Positions 17,733-26,064 of a stretch of DNA of 64,000 bases are shown here, piece after piece. Every line of letters begins with the position of its first letter. Positions within the stretch are counted from its first letter, which is position 1. The notes below the pieces were generated by a model. It ran no database searches. It worked only from the letters and a program-made list of their open reading frames with translations, and was not told the DNA's origin. Position numbers and translations under genes: made by a program. The DNA comes from Mesorhizobium ventifaucium (GTDB lineage Bacteria; Pseudomonadota; Alphaproteobacteria; Rhizobiales; Rhizobiaceae): NCBI RefSeq assembly GCF_935822925.1, contig NZ_CAKXZS010000024.1:1-64000 (forward strand). The letters are read 5' to 3'.

Positions 17733-17779
17733 GGACCGTTCTGTCTTTTCGTGCGGTTGACAAATAGACCGATCTGTCT
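17733..17779. promoter_or_regulatory. Two TetR-type operator half-palindromes and a promoter
   Basis: Two related 14-base sites, GGACCGTTCTGTCT at 17733-17746 and AGACCGATCTGTCT at 17766-17779, lie between the divergent crotonase and TetR genes. The second is an imperfect palindrome around GATC. A TTGACA at 17757-17762 and TGTATT at 17779-17784 with a 16-base spacer form a likely promoter for the TetR gene, overlapped by the second site. This is the usual layout for autorepression. Confidence 0.6.
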
Positions 17780-17792
17780 GTATTGACAAGGG

Positions 17793-18371
17793 GTGCCAAA
17801 GAAAGCCAGGAAACGTGCGAAAGCCACCGAAGTCGGCGTTCGTGACCGCCTTCTCAACGCCGCCGATCGGCTGTTCTACCAGGAGGGTGTGCGGGCCGTC
17901 GGTATCGACCGCGTGCTGTCGGAGGCCGACGCGGCGAAGGCGTCGCTCTACCAGCACTTCGGCAGTAAGGATCAACTCGTGGCGTCGTACCTCGAGCGCA
18001 GAACCAAGAACGCCCGAGCGAACATCGAGGCGTACCTCGCTGGTACACCGCCGTCACTACGCGCGCTCAAATTTTTTGACTGGGTGGTGGCGTGGGCCGA
18101 GTCGAAGGATTTCCGCGGCTGTCCGTTGCAGCACACGGTGAGCGAGCTCACCGATGCCGCGCATCCGGCGCGCACCATCGCTCACGATCAGCGAGCGTGG
18201 TTCGCGGAGCGCCTCCGGGAGTGGACGACGGCGGCCGGAGTGAAGGACTCCGAAGCGACGGCTCGCGCGCTGATGGTGCTCTTCGACGGCGCCGTCGCGG
18301 GGTCCGAGGTTGACGGACCGCAACGGGCGAGCGATGCTCGATGGATGGCCAGGAAGTTGTTGGCCGGCTGA
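17793..18371 (+). CDS. TetR/AcrR family transcriptional regulator
   Basis: TetR regulator of 192 residues starting at GTG 17793. The N-terminal helix-turn-helix (about residues 18-64) has the family pattern LLNAADRLFYQEG and GIDRVLSEADAAKASLYQHFGSK. The C-terminal ligand domain resembles the C-terminal domain common in regulators of oxidoreductase or crotonase genes. The promoter and two operator-like repeats upstream suggest control of itself and the divergent crotonase gene. The ligand is unknown. Confidence 0.9.
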   Translation: MPKKARKRAKATEVGVRDRLLNAADRLFYQEGVRAVGIDRVLSEADAAKASLYQHFGSKDQLVASYLERRTKNARANIEAYLAGTPPSLRALKFFDWVVAWAESKDFRGCPLQHTVSELTDAAHPARTIAHDQRAWFAERLREWTTAAGVKDSEATARALMVLFDGAVAGSEVDGPQRASDARWMARKLLAG

Positions 18372-18407
18372 ACGCGCGCGCTGTCCTCACTTCGACGACA
18401 ATGTCTT

Positions 18408-18435
18408 GTCCGAAATATGTATACAGATTTCGGAC
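18408..18435. repeat. 28-bp near-perfect palindrome
   Basis: Arms GTCCGAAAT (18408-18416) and ATTTCGGAC (18427-18435) are exact inverted repeats around the palindromic core TGTATACA (18418-18425). Only one base pair of the 14 is mismatched. It lies 6 bases beyond the tRNA-Arg remnant, on its 3' side. There is no T-run, so it does not look like a normal terminator. A protein or recombinase site is possible. Confidence 0.7.
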
Positions 18436-18441
18436 AGCCGC

Positions 18442-18494
18442 AGCACCCGGTTGGATTTGAACCAACGGCCTCTGCCTTCGGAGGGCAGCTCTCG
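18442..18494 (-). pseudogene. tRNA-Arg(CCG) 3' half remnant, candidate attachment site
   Basis: Read on the minus strand this is the 3' half of a tRNA: an anticodon stem-loop with stem CTGCC/GGCAG and loop CTCCGAA (anticodon CCG), then a T-arm GTTGG-TTCAAAT-CCAAC, then the acceptor strand CGGGTGC. The 5' half (acceptor GCACCCG and D-arm) and the terminal CCA are absent, so it cannot be a working gene. Such 3' fragments are commonly left where an integrative element recombined at a tRNA gene. No integrase is visible in the window. Confidence 0.8.
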
Positions 18495-18619
18495 CCCTCG
18501 ATATCGAACGTGGGCGGACGTCGCCGATTTCTCGCCAAGGCTTCCATTCGCGCGATCGAACCGCTGCAGACATTGCCATTCTCCGGGAATTGGCCAAGAT
18601 CGGATCATGCCGCCTCATG

Positions 18620-18981
18620 ATCGGTGGCGCGATAATGCCGTAGCCGACCTTGATGAGCAGGCCCTCGTCGCACATGCGGGCCAGGTAACAGCGGGGAATT
18701 CCAATGTCAGTTAGGTCGCACGTTCGCACTTCACCCTTTTCGCGGGCGAGTGCGACAGCGCGTTCTCTGAGGGATGGCTTCGGCCCGCCGGCCAATCGGA
18801 TGCGCTCGGCGCGCTCGCGGTCGCGCTTCCGAATCTTGATGGTGGGCTGTGGCGTAGTTTCGAGGGGAATCGGCAGCTCGTAGTTCGCATCTTCTACGAT
18901 CCCGGGGAGCCAACGCTTTTCTACGCCAGGGCGCGAAATTGCGCGCCGACGTGCAATTTTCCCAACTTCGATCCGATTCAT
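18620..18981 (-). pseudogene. AbiEi-type antitoxin, N-terminal fragment
   Basis: The fragment of about 120 residues starts at ATG 18981. It has a basic linker (IRKRDRERAERIRLAGGPKP) followed by a winged-helix domain with EVRTCDLTDIGIPRCYLARM and DEGLLIKVGYG. This is the pattern of the AbiEi antitoxin N-terminal domain of type IV toxin-antitoxin systems. The similarity to the other copies stops right after the domain (VGYGI), where a one-base deletion relative to copy D also shifts the frame. No AbiEii-type nucleotidyltransferase toxin is nearby. The open frame continues for 150 residues across the tRNA remnant and antisense to the TetR gene, which I take as chance. Confidence 0.65.
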
Positions 18982-19197
18982 TCTGCTGGAATGGCTCGCA
19001 AACAGCAGAGATGCCGATCGAAGTCAGTGGTAAGCTAAGCGTAGCGCCCTGCCCTCGCCTAGGCCTGCAAAGCCCTCATCGTAGAATCGGCGGCAACATC
19101 GTGAAAAGACATTCACCCGGCGCTACTGCGCCGAAACGAGCCGTACATAGATTCGGCCGGCGAAACCTGACCACTGTCAGGCTGCCGCTGGACGACT
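18620..19197 (-). repeat. Dispersed repeat copy B (full length)
   Basis: This is the longest copy of the family. It contains the truncated AbiEi-like coding part (18620-18981) and the non-coding upstream part (18918-19197) shared with copies A and C. Copy D at 41178-41476 matches its coding part very closely, differing for instance by one base in the run after GGCGCGATA. All copies share the same strand. Confidence 0.75.
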
Positions 19198-19358
19198 GCT
19201 TTGCGCCTAAGTCGGTCGTTTCAGCGATATCCGAATTAGCCTGAAACCGGACATTCCTCGACCGCCTTGGACGTAGCGAAGTGCCGGCGCAGTCCTCTGC
19301 CGGTGCCGCCTCAAGGAGTGGTCTGCGGACGTTGGAGAGAATCACTCTCGAAACAAAA

Positions 19359-19381
19359 CCGCCGGACGATCCATCCGGCGG
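19359..19381 (-). terminator. Rho-independent terminator of the alpha/beta hydrolase gene
   Basis: Perfect 8-bp stem CCGCCGGA/TCCGGCGG with a 7-base loop. On the minus strand it is followed by TTTTGTTT. It lies 58 bases after the stop of the hydrolase gene. On the plus strand the T-rich stretch after it is weaker. Confidence 0.85.
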
Positions 19382-19438
19382 CCGTATTTTCGTTTTCACC
19401 TTAAAGCTCGAAATGTCCGCACACGGCGCGTGGCCGGA

Positions 19439-20233
19439 CTATCGCGCTTCGACAGATCCCTTGCGGGCAGCTTCGTCGATCACGTCAGCGACGACCTTTG
19501 GCTGAGTCATAAAGACCGCATGGCTTGCGGCGACCTCCGTGATTGTCGCCCCGATGCGCTTCGCCATCGCTTGCAACATACGCTGATCGAAGGCCCTGTC
19601 GTCGGTTGCAATCACTGCCCAGCTCGGCTTGCTTCGCCAGGCGGCATGCTCGAGCTTGGTTGCGAAGGCGGACATGTTTATCGGCACCTGAGAGTCCCGC
19701 ATGAAAGCGGCATCCGCGTCCGTCGTGTCGTTGGCGAAGCCAATCTTGAACCTGTCGGGATTAACGAAGCCGAAGCCGTCCGCGGTAGTTTCGATGACAA
19801 ATTCAGGCGGGGTCTGGTAACCCTCGTACTGCTGCGCAGTCGTCTCTCCGGCATCTGGCGACAACGCCGATACGTAAACCAGGCCTGTCACGTTTGAATG
19901 GGTGCCTGCTTCCGTTATCACGGTGCCGCCCCAGGAATGTCCCACAAGGACCGCAGGTCCATCCTGACGGTCAAGAATGCGTTTGGTTGCGGCAACGTCG
20001 TCCGCAAGCGAGGCAAGCGGGTTCTGGACGATCGACACACGATAGCCGCGGGCGGTCAGTTCGTCATAGACGCCGCGCCAACCCGATCCATCAGCGAACG
20101 CGCCGTGCACCAGCACCACGTTCCGGACGGTCTGGTTGTCGGGAATTATCTCGGCAGAGTGAGTGGCCGTGGCTGCGGCAATTCCTGCGACGGCGGCAGT
20201 TGCGGCCAGAAGGTTGGTCGTCCTGGAAGTCAT
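19439..20233 (-). CDS. Secreted alpha/beta hydrolase
   Basis: Alpha/beta hydrolase of 264 residues with an N-terminal signal peptide (about residues 1-27, cleavage near ATHSA). The oxyanion region VLVHGAFADGSGW is followed by the nucleophile elbow GHSWGG (Ser100) and the catalytic His238 in AASHAVFM, with an Asp near 212. It belongs to the salicylate esterase/EstC-like group common in proteobacteria; the substrate is unknown. It is divergent from the OhrR-like gene, with TATCGCGATA boxes between, so it is probably repressed by that regulator. Confidence 0.9.
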   Translation of the reverse strand: MTSRTTNLLAATAAVAGIAAATATHSAEIIPDNQTVRNVVLVHGAFADGSGWRGVYDELTARGYRVSIVQNPLASLADDVAATKRILDRQDGPAVLVGHSWGGTVITEAGTHSNVTGLVYVSALSPDAGETTAQQYEGYQTPPEFVIETTADGFGFVNPDRFKIGFANDTTDADAAFMRDSQVPINMSAFATKLEHAAWRSKPSWAVIATDDRAFDQRMLQAMAKRIGATITEVAASHAVFMTQPKVVADVIDEAARKGSVEAR

Positions 20234-20264
20234 GCTGATCTCCTCTTGTTGATCCGATAATAAT

Positions 20265-20327
20265 TATCGCGATATCTTTCCTTACGGTTCTATCCGCGAT
20301 ATGTCCAGCATAATTTTTATCGCGATA
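20265..20327. promoter_or_regulatory. Three TATCGCGATA-type operator boxes
   Basis: The perfect palindrome TATCGCGATA occurs at 20265-20274 and again at 20318-20327. An imperfect copy, TATCCGCGATAT, is at 20291-20302. They lie in the 143-bp divergent region between the alpha/beta hydrolase and the MarR gene. Their number and position fit binding by the MarR protein at both promoters. Confidence 0.7.
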
Positions 20328-20376
20328 TTCTTTTTTGGGATCGGGTAGGCTATATCGGGTCCAAGGAGAGCCACCC

Positions 20377-20847
20377 ATGCCGGCAAAAAAACTCAACAAC
20401 CCATTGCCGCTCGACGATCAGCTCTGTTACGCGATCTACTCTGCCGGCATGGCCATCCAGAGAGTGTACAAGCCACTGCTGGACGATTTGGGCCTGACCT
20501 ATCCCCAATATCTCGTACTCAATGTCCTCTGGCGCGAGGACAAGCTGACCGTTGGCAGCATCGCCGAAAGGCTCGCGCTGGAGTCGAGCACTCTGACGCC
20601 CTTGCTCAAACGGCTCGAAGCGGCAGGACTTCTGCGCCGGACACGGAATCCCGCGAACGAGAGGCAGGTCGTGGTTGCGCTGACTGATAAGGGACGCGAA
20701 CTCAGATCTCGTGCAGGCTGCCTTGCTGACGCTCTGCTTTCCTCCTCAGGACAAAGCCCAGCGCATCTCAACCAGATTAACCGTGACGTCAGGGGGCTAC
20801 GTAACGCGATCTATGAACATACGGGCGTCTGGAGGAGCACGGCCTAA
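20377..20847 (+). CDS. MarR family regulator, OhrR-like
   Basis: MarR regulator of 156 residues from ATG 20377 (AAGGAGAG upstream). The N-terminal DDQLCYAIYSA places a cysteine where OhrR proteins have the peroxide-sensing Cys. The winged helix includes LTVGSIAERLALESSTLTPLLKRL and the wing RTRNPANERQVVVALT. OhrR proteins release DNA when organic hydroperoxides oxidise the cysteine. There is no ohr gene beside it; the divergent neighbour is an alpha/beta hydrolase, so the regulon differs from the textbook pair. Confidence 0.88.
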   Translation: MPAKKLNNPLPLDDQLCYAIYSAGMAIQRVYKPLLDDLGLTYPQYLVLNVLWREDKLTVGSIAERLALESSTLTPLLKRLEAAGLLRRTRNPANERQVVVALTDKGRELRSRAGCLADALLSSSGQSPAHLNQINRDVRGLRNAIYEHTGVWRSTA

Positions 20848-20871
20848 GCCGGCAAGCATGGGAGGCTTTTT

Positions 20872-21651
20872 TTACACTGTAGGCACGGTTCCTCCGTCGA
20901 CTACGTACTCCGCACCCGTGATCGAAGAGGCACGATCGGAAGACAGAAAGGCAACGAGATTGGCGATCTCGGCCGGGCTTGAGGGGCGACCGAGGGGGAT
21001 TCCACCGAGGGAGTCCATTATGATCTTCTTGCCGCCTTCAACGTCGGTGCCTGCCTCATCCGCGAGACGTCGGGCGAGCTTGACGGAAGCCTCGGTTTCT
21101 ATCCAGCCCGGAGACACGCGAACGACACGCACGCCTTTCGGCGACACCTCCTTGGAGAGGCTTTTGCTGTAGGTCGACAACGCCGCCTTCGCCGCGGCGT
21201 ATGCGGTCGTGGCTTCCGGCAGGGGAAGCAGCCTCTGGATGGAGGAGACGTGGATCACCACGCCGCTTCCCTGCGCGATCATTCCCGGTATCAGTTCTCG
21301 GTCGAGCCGCACGGCGGGAAACAGGTTGAGATCGAGTTCCTTGTGCCAATCACTGTCGCCCAGCGCCGAGAAGCCGCCTGCCGGCGAGGAAGAACCGCCG
21401 AGCATGTGAACGATAATATCGACGCCGCCCAACTTACCCCTGACAGCTTCGGCCACCGTGAAGCAGCCTTCGCTGGTGGAAAGATCGGCAGCCACGAAAA
21501 GCTCCGCCGAAGAGTTCGCGGGGAACGAGCGGGCCGTCGTCAGCACACGCGCGCCGAGTTTGCGGAACAGGTCGACGGTTGCGGCACCGGCTCCCTTTGT
21601 GCCGGAAGTGATCAGGGCGCGCTTGCCTGACAAATTCAGGAAGTCGCTCAT
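20872..21651 (-). CDS. SDR family oxidoreductase
   Basis: Short-chain dehydrogenase of 259 residues. The cofactor motif is altered to TSGTKGAG (15-22), while catalytic Ser136/137, Tyr151 and Lys155 (YAAAK) are present. The NNAG position reads HMLGG. It overlaps the next gene's coding region by 4 bases (21648-21651), so the NTF2-like protein and this SDR are co-translated. The divergent LysR gene at 22072 probably controls the pair. Substrate unknown. Confidence 0.88.
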   Translation of the reverse strand: MSDFLNLSGKRALITSGTKGAGAATVDLFRKLGARVLTTARSFPANSSAELFVAADLSTSEGCFTVAEAVRGKLGGVDIIVHMLGGSSSPAGGFSALGDSDWHKELDLNLFPAVRLDRELIPGMIAQGSGVVIHVSSIQRLLPLPEATTAYAAAKAALSTYSKSLSKEVSPKGVRVVRVSPGWIETEASVKLARRLADEAGTDVEGGKKIIMDSLGGIPLGRPSSPAEIANLVAFLSSDRASSITGAEYVVDGGTVPTV

Positions 21652-21971
21652 GCGCCGATCTCCAAGGCTGCGATCTTGTCGCCCTTCAGACGGAAGATGT
21701 AGGTGAGATTTGCAGGGCTGCCGGGAAACTCGCCGGTGACTTTGGCGATCACCTTCGTCCCATGCTCGTCAGTGAGGGCTTCGAGCGGATCGGCGACATG
21801 CCGATACCTGGCTTTCGACCATTCCCACCAATTGCCGATGGCATAGTGCCCGGAGTGGGAGCGGCCCTCGTCATGGACAGCGGCCGTCGGCGCGAAGCAG
21901 GCCAGCAGAGCCTCGCAGTTGTTCTTCCGATCCGCTTCGAAATAAGCCTGGATCGCCTGAGGCAGTTGCAT
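21648..21971 (-). CDS. NTF2-like (SnoaL-like) protein
   Basis: Protein of 107 residues with the cone fold of the NTF2/SnoaL family: IQAYFEADRKNNCEALLACF, then AAVHDEGRSHSG and TYIFRLKGDKIAALEIGA at the end. Many members are small isomerases, cyclases or polyketide-modifying enzymes; others bind ligands only. AGGAGAT lies upstream of the ATG. It is the first gene of a two-gene unit with the SDR and is divergent from a LysR regulator. Confidence 0.85.
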   Translation of the reverse strand: MQLPQAIQAYFEADRKNNCEALLACFAPTAAVHDEGRSHSGHYAIGNWWEWSKARYRHVADPLEALTDEHGTKVIAKVTGEFPGSPANLTYIFRLKGDKIAALEIGA

Positions 21972-22071
21972 CTCTCATCTCCTCTTGGGATTGTTCGCTC
22001 CACAAGTAGGCGTATTCCGATGTTCGGATAATTGGGATAAATATGGATGTCGAATTGCGGAAAGTGGGATA

Positions 22072-22986
22072 ATGCCGAGGCCTGGCCTTCACGATCTGGA
22101 AGCTGTCGTAGCCGTTGCTCGCAGATCCTCTTTCCGCGGCGCGGCGCTTGAATTGGGAATGTCGACGACTGCCCTTAGCAATGCCGTCGGCAAGCTGGAG
22201 GCCCACCTTGGCGTTCGCTTGTTCAACCGAACCACCCGCAGCGTATCTCTGTCGGATGCCGGTCGCCTGTTCGTCGAGAACGTCGGTCCCGCGCTGCAGG
22301 ACATCCACGGTGCCATGGATGCAGCGCGCTCAAAGCAGGCAAACCCCACGGGAACGCTCCGCATCAATTCCTATGCCACTGCCGCGCGAGAAATCCTTTC
22401 ACCCCTGCTTCTGGAGTTCATCAGGCGTTACCCGCAGGTCCATATCGATCTGGTCACCGAGGGACGGCTCTTGGACATCGTCGCGGAAGGCTTCGACCTG
22501 GGCGTGCGTCGCGCCACCCTCGTGCCGAGTGACATGATTGCGATCTCGCTGGGTCGGCCGCAGAGAAATGTGGTCATAGGCTCGCCCGACTATTTCAAAA
22601 GCTATGGTATGCCTTCCACGCCGACTGACCTCCTTCAACATCGGTGTATCCGTATCCGGCTGCCGAATGGCGCGCTCTTTCGCTGGCGCTTCGAGAAGGA
22701 TGGGGAACCGCTATTGATCGATGTGAACGGACCGATGACTTTGGATGAGGCAAGCCTGTCCCGCGGCACAGTGCTCGAAGGCGTGGCGCTGGGCTACGTA
22801 ATGGAACGTGACGTGCGCGAGGATATTGAGGCAGGGCGGTTGATCAGCGTTCTGAAGGAATGGCTGCCGCCTTCCGACGAACTCTGTATCTATTACCCGG
22901 GACGACGGAATCCATCCGCGGCGCACAGAGCATTCGTTGAGCTAGCACGGGAACTCGGCTCAAAAAGCCGAAACACGGCTGTGTAA
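22072..22986 (+). CDS. LysR family transcriptional regulator
   Basis: LysR regulator of 304 residues from ATG 22072 (MPRPGLHDLEAVVAVAR), which is where the family normally begins; an upstream frame extension has no similarity. The helix-turn-helix includes SSFRGAALELGMSTTALSNAVGKLE and the following HLGVRLFNRTTRSVSL. It belongs to the branch close to DmlR/YafC types, ending in CIYYPGRRNPSAAHRAFVE. It is divergent from the NTF2-like/SDR unit with 100 bases between. Confidence 0.92.
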   Translation: MPRPGLHDLEAVVAVARRSSFRGAALELGMSTTALSNAVGKLEAHLGVRLFNRTTRSVSLSDAGRLFVENVGPALQDIHGAMDAARSKQANPTGTLRINSYATAAREILSPLLLEFIRRYPQVHIDLVTEGRLLDIVAEGFDLGVRRATLVPSDMIAISLGRPQRNVVIGSPDYFKSYGMPSTPTDLLQHRCIRIRLPNGALFRWRFEKDGEPLLIDVNGPMTLDEASLSRGTVLEGVALGYVMERDVREDIEAGRLISVLKEWLPPSDELCIYYPGRRNPSAAHRAFVELARELGSKSRNTAV

Positions 22987-23102
22987 GCGCCGTTCCGTTT
23001 TGCGCCCAATTCCAGACAAGCGGGTAGCCGTGCCTCAGCCCCGAAAGCGGACATCGCGGCGGGTAGGTGAATGGTTGACGCCCCACGGGCTATCCGCCAC
23101 AG

Positions 23103-23361
23103 AGCTTCAGTGTCGCCGTCGAGCCGGAGATCACGACCAACGACATGGCGCTGATGATCAAGCTCGCCGTCGCCGGCGCCGGAATCACCTTCGGCATGGA
23201 GGAGAGCCTTTCGCCCGGCGATGGAACGCAAGGAGCTCATCCCTGCCCTCGAGGATTATTGCCCGTTCTTCGCCGGCTTCTACCTCTACTATCCGAGCCG
23301 CAGAAACGTCGCGCCCAAATTGCGCGCGCTTGTCGAGCATGTACGATGGCGCGAACGGTAA
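23103..23361 (+). pseudogene. LysR regulator, C-terminal remnant
   Basis: Two frames give the end of a LysR effector domain. The first reads AVEPEITTNDMALMIKLAVA and AGITFGMEESLSPG; the second, after a frameshift near 23220, reads ELIPALEDYCPFFAGFYLYY followed by PSRRNVAPKLRALVEHVR and a stop at 23361. The helix-turn-helix and most of the protein are absent. It follows an intact LysR gene of the same branch by 120 bases. It may be the leftover of a second regulator after deletion. Confidence 0.75.
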
Positions 23362-23443
23362 CTTCGACGGGCCGAAGTTGGGTCGTCGTTAGCCTTTCTG
23401 ATCGTACGCGCACAAACGGCCTGGTTGTGCCAGTGTCCGGCCT

Positions 23444-24415
23444 CTATAGAGCGGATCCCCCTGCAAGGCGGCGTGATTGCACCTGCGCCCGTTGATTGAC
23501 GCCTGGAATAGCCAGCTCGGGTGACGGCTGCATTCGCGTCTCGGCAGCCTTCCTGTCGCGAGCAGGCGGCATGCCGAACATGCGGCCATATTCGCGCGTG
23601 AACTGGGTGACGCTCTCATACCCCACCGCGTAGGCCGCGTTGCTGATCATCTCGCCGTCCGCCAACATCATCCGGCGCGCTTCGATTAGCTTGAGCTGCT
23701 TCTGGAACTGAAGCGGCGTCAGCGACGTGACGGCCCGGAAGTGCTCATGGAATGACGACAAGCTCATATTGGCGGCCTCCGCCAATTGCTCCACGCCGAT
23801 CGGCTTGGCGAAATCTGCGCGAATGAGCGCCACCGCGCGAGCCACGCGCTGCGCGTGGCTATTGGTTACGCCGAGGTTGCGAATGGCTCCGCCGTGCCGG
23901 CCCGACAGCAGCCAGAAATGCAGTTCGCGAATCAACTGCGACTGCAGAACCGGCAACGATGCCGGCCGATCGAGGAGACCCATCAAGCGCAATGCGGAGT
24001 CGGCGGCTACCGCCTCCGTCGGATCGACGCGGACCGGTGTACCGGCGGTGAACGGGATGGAACCCATGTCGACGACGAGGCTCTCGATCACCGCGGGATC
24101 GAGATCAACGACGACCGAGAAATATGGAACGCTGATGTTTGCGCGGGTGATCTGGCTGACGGTCGGCACGTCGGCAGTGATCAGGAGGGACTCTCCCGCG
24201 CCGAAGTCGAACGTGCTGGGTCCCATGGCCACCCGCTTGCTGCCTTGGAGAACCATGGCAACCAGCGGCTTGTTGATGGCGTATTGCAACTCGGTCGGGG
24301 CGGTCTGGCGAATGAGCGTCAGCCCCGGGATCGGCGTCTGGGCAACGCCGTTCCCGTCTGCATGCGCTTCCGCATAGCGGCGCACTGCATCAAGCAAAGT
24401 GTGAGCCATGGGCAA
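23444..24415 (-). CDS. AraC family transcriptional regulator
   Basis: AraC-type regulator of 323 residues, or 321 from ATG 24409. The N-terminal domain is the AraC-N cupin type (LLDAVRRYAE, LVAMVLQGSKRV, GESLLITADVP). The C-terminal double helix-turn-helix has IGVEQLAEAANMSLSSFHEH and AAYAVGYESVTQFTREYGRM. Proteins of this type often control aldehyde or alcohol dehydrogenase genes. The divergent neighbour is an aldehyde dehydrogenase gene starting at 24574, a likely target. Confidence 0.92.
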   Translation of the reverse strand: MPMAHTLLDAVRRYAEAHADGNGVAQTPIPGLTLIRQTAPTELQYAINKPLVAMVLQGSKRVAMGPSTFDFGAGESLLITADVPTVSQITRANISVPYFSVVVDLDPAVIESLVVDMGSIPFTAGTPVRVDPTEAVAADSALRLMGLLDRPASLPVLQSQLIRELHFWLLSGRHGGAIRNLGVTNSHAQRVARAVALIRADFAKPIGVEQLAEAANMSLSSFHEHFRAVTSLTPLQFQKQLKLIEARRMMLADGEMISNAAYAVGYESVTQFTREYGRMFGMPPARDRKAAETRMQPSPELAIPGVNQRAQVQSRRLAGGSAL

Positions 24416-24573
24416 ATACTAACCTACATCGCTTGGCGTCACAACGCTGCGAGGAGAATTGGGCAAGAACTTGCGAGTTTCCGGCAACTCACAGCGCTCC
24501 CTTAGTGGGACATGAGACGGGCGTGACGTGGCTTGCCCGTTGGCGCCATGTGAAGACCGCAGGAGACCCGTCA

Positions 24574-26020
24574 ATGAACCTCGACTTCAATCTTCTCATC
24601 GACGGCAGCAGCCGTGCCGGCTCGACCGGGCAGAGCGAGGCCATCCTCAATCCGGCGACGGGCGAGAGCATCGGCCGTGTCGCCTATGCCTCGCCCGAGG
24701 ACCTCCGCGAAGCCCTCGCCGCTGCCACTCGCGGCTTCAGCGAATGGCAGGCGGTGCCCGCTTGGGAGCGCGGCCGGATACTGAAGAAGGCAGCCGACAT
24801 CTTGCGCGCCGACATCGACACGGCGGCCCACACGATGACGCTCGAACAGGGCAAGCCGCTGGCGCAAGCCCGGTCCGAGGTGGAACGGTCGGCCGACTTC
24901 CTCGAATGGGGCGGCGAGCAGGCGCGGCGCATCGCCGACCGCGTGGTGCCCGGCCGCGAGGCGGGAAGCCGTACCGAGGTCCAGCACCATCCCCTCGGCG
25001 TGGTGGCTGCGTTCACGCCGTGGAACTTCCCAATGGCGCTTGCGGCCAAGAAGTTCGCCGGCGCGCTGGGTGCGGGATGCTCGATCATCTGCAAGCCGTC
25101 GCAGGAGACGCCCGGTTCCGTCCTGGCGATGGTCAAGGCGCTACTCGAGGCGGGCGTCACCTCCTCCGCGATCGCAGTGGTTTTCGGCCATGCCGATCAG
25201 GTTTCCGATCATCTCATCGCCGCACCCGAGGTCGCCAAGATCACCTTCACCGGTTCCATTCCGATCGGGAAGCGTCTCGCCGCTGCCGCCGGCGCCGCGC
25301 TCAAGCCAGTCACGATGGAACTGGGTGGCCATGCTCCGGTGATCGTGTGCGGCGACGTCGATCCGGAACGGACGGCCGACCTGCTCGTGCGGGCGAAGTT
25401 CACCAATGCCGGCCAGATCTGCCCTCTGCCCGTCCCGCTTCTTCGTGGAGGAAAGCATCCGCGAACGGTTCACCGCGCGCTTCGTGGAACAGGCGCAAGC
25501 ATTGCGCGTCGGCGACGGAACGGACCCCGCGACTGAGATGGGACCGCTCGCCAATGCGCGCCGTCTCGAAGCAATCTCGGGGCTCGTCGAGGACGCGCGC
25601 GCCCGAGGCGCGTCAGTGCTGGCCGGAGGAGAAGGCGTCGGCAATCGCGGGTTCTTCTACGCGCCGACCGTCCTCGCGGGCGTGCCGGACGGTGCGGAGA
25701 TTCTCCACGAGGAGCCGTTTGGCCCGGTTGCGCCGATCCTCCCGTTCACCGACGAAGCCGCGATGCTCGAAAAGGCGAACGGGCTTGAGTTTGGCCTCGC
25801 CTCCTACGTCTTCACCAACAATGTCCGCCGGCAGCAGCGGCTCACCAATGCGCTGGAATACGGCGTCGTCGGCGTGAATGGCGCGCTGACGCACCATCCC
25901 GAGGCCGCGCTGGGCGGCTGGAAGGAAAGCGGCATCGATACCGAGGGCGGGATCGAGATCCTCGAACCCTATCAGCGGGTGAAGCACGTCAATCTCCGGT
26001 GGGGCTCCAATCCGGCCTGA
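24574..26020 (+). pseudogene. NAD(P)-dependent aldehyde dehydrogenase, one frameshift
   Basis: Succinate-semialdehyde dehydrogenase-like enzyme. The first frame (24574 to about 25425) carries the conserved TPWNFPMAL, KPSQETPGS, FTGSIPIGK, the general-base region MELGGHAPVIV and the catalytic-cysteine motif NAGQIC. Directly after that Cys one extra C near 25425 shifts the frame. The second frame continues with FFVEESIRERF, EEPFGPVAPILPF and ends GWKESGIDTEGGIEILEPYQ at 26020. Removing one base restores about 481 residues, the normal family length. Because the break sits right behind the catalytic cysteine the gene as written cannot make active enzyme. It may be a consensus error. Confidence 0.88.
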
Positions 26021-26064
26021 CGACCGCGGAGTTGCGCGAGCGGCCCATGGGAGGTGCAGTGACC

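Noticed and set aside
18148..18981. 277-codon minus-strand frame joining the AbiEi domain to 150 further residues
   Set aside because: Beyond the domain it runs through the tRNA remnant and antisense to the TetR gene, so the fusion is chance.
24528..25877. 449-codon plus-strand frame
   Set aside because: Overlaps the aldehyde dehydrogenase in another frame with an Arg/Ser/Ala-rich composition typical of shadows in GC-rich DNA.
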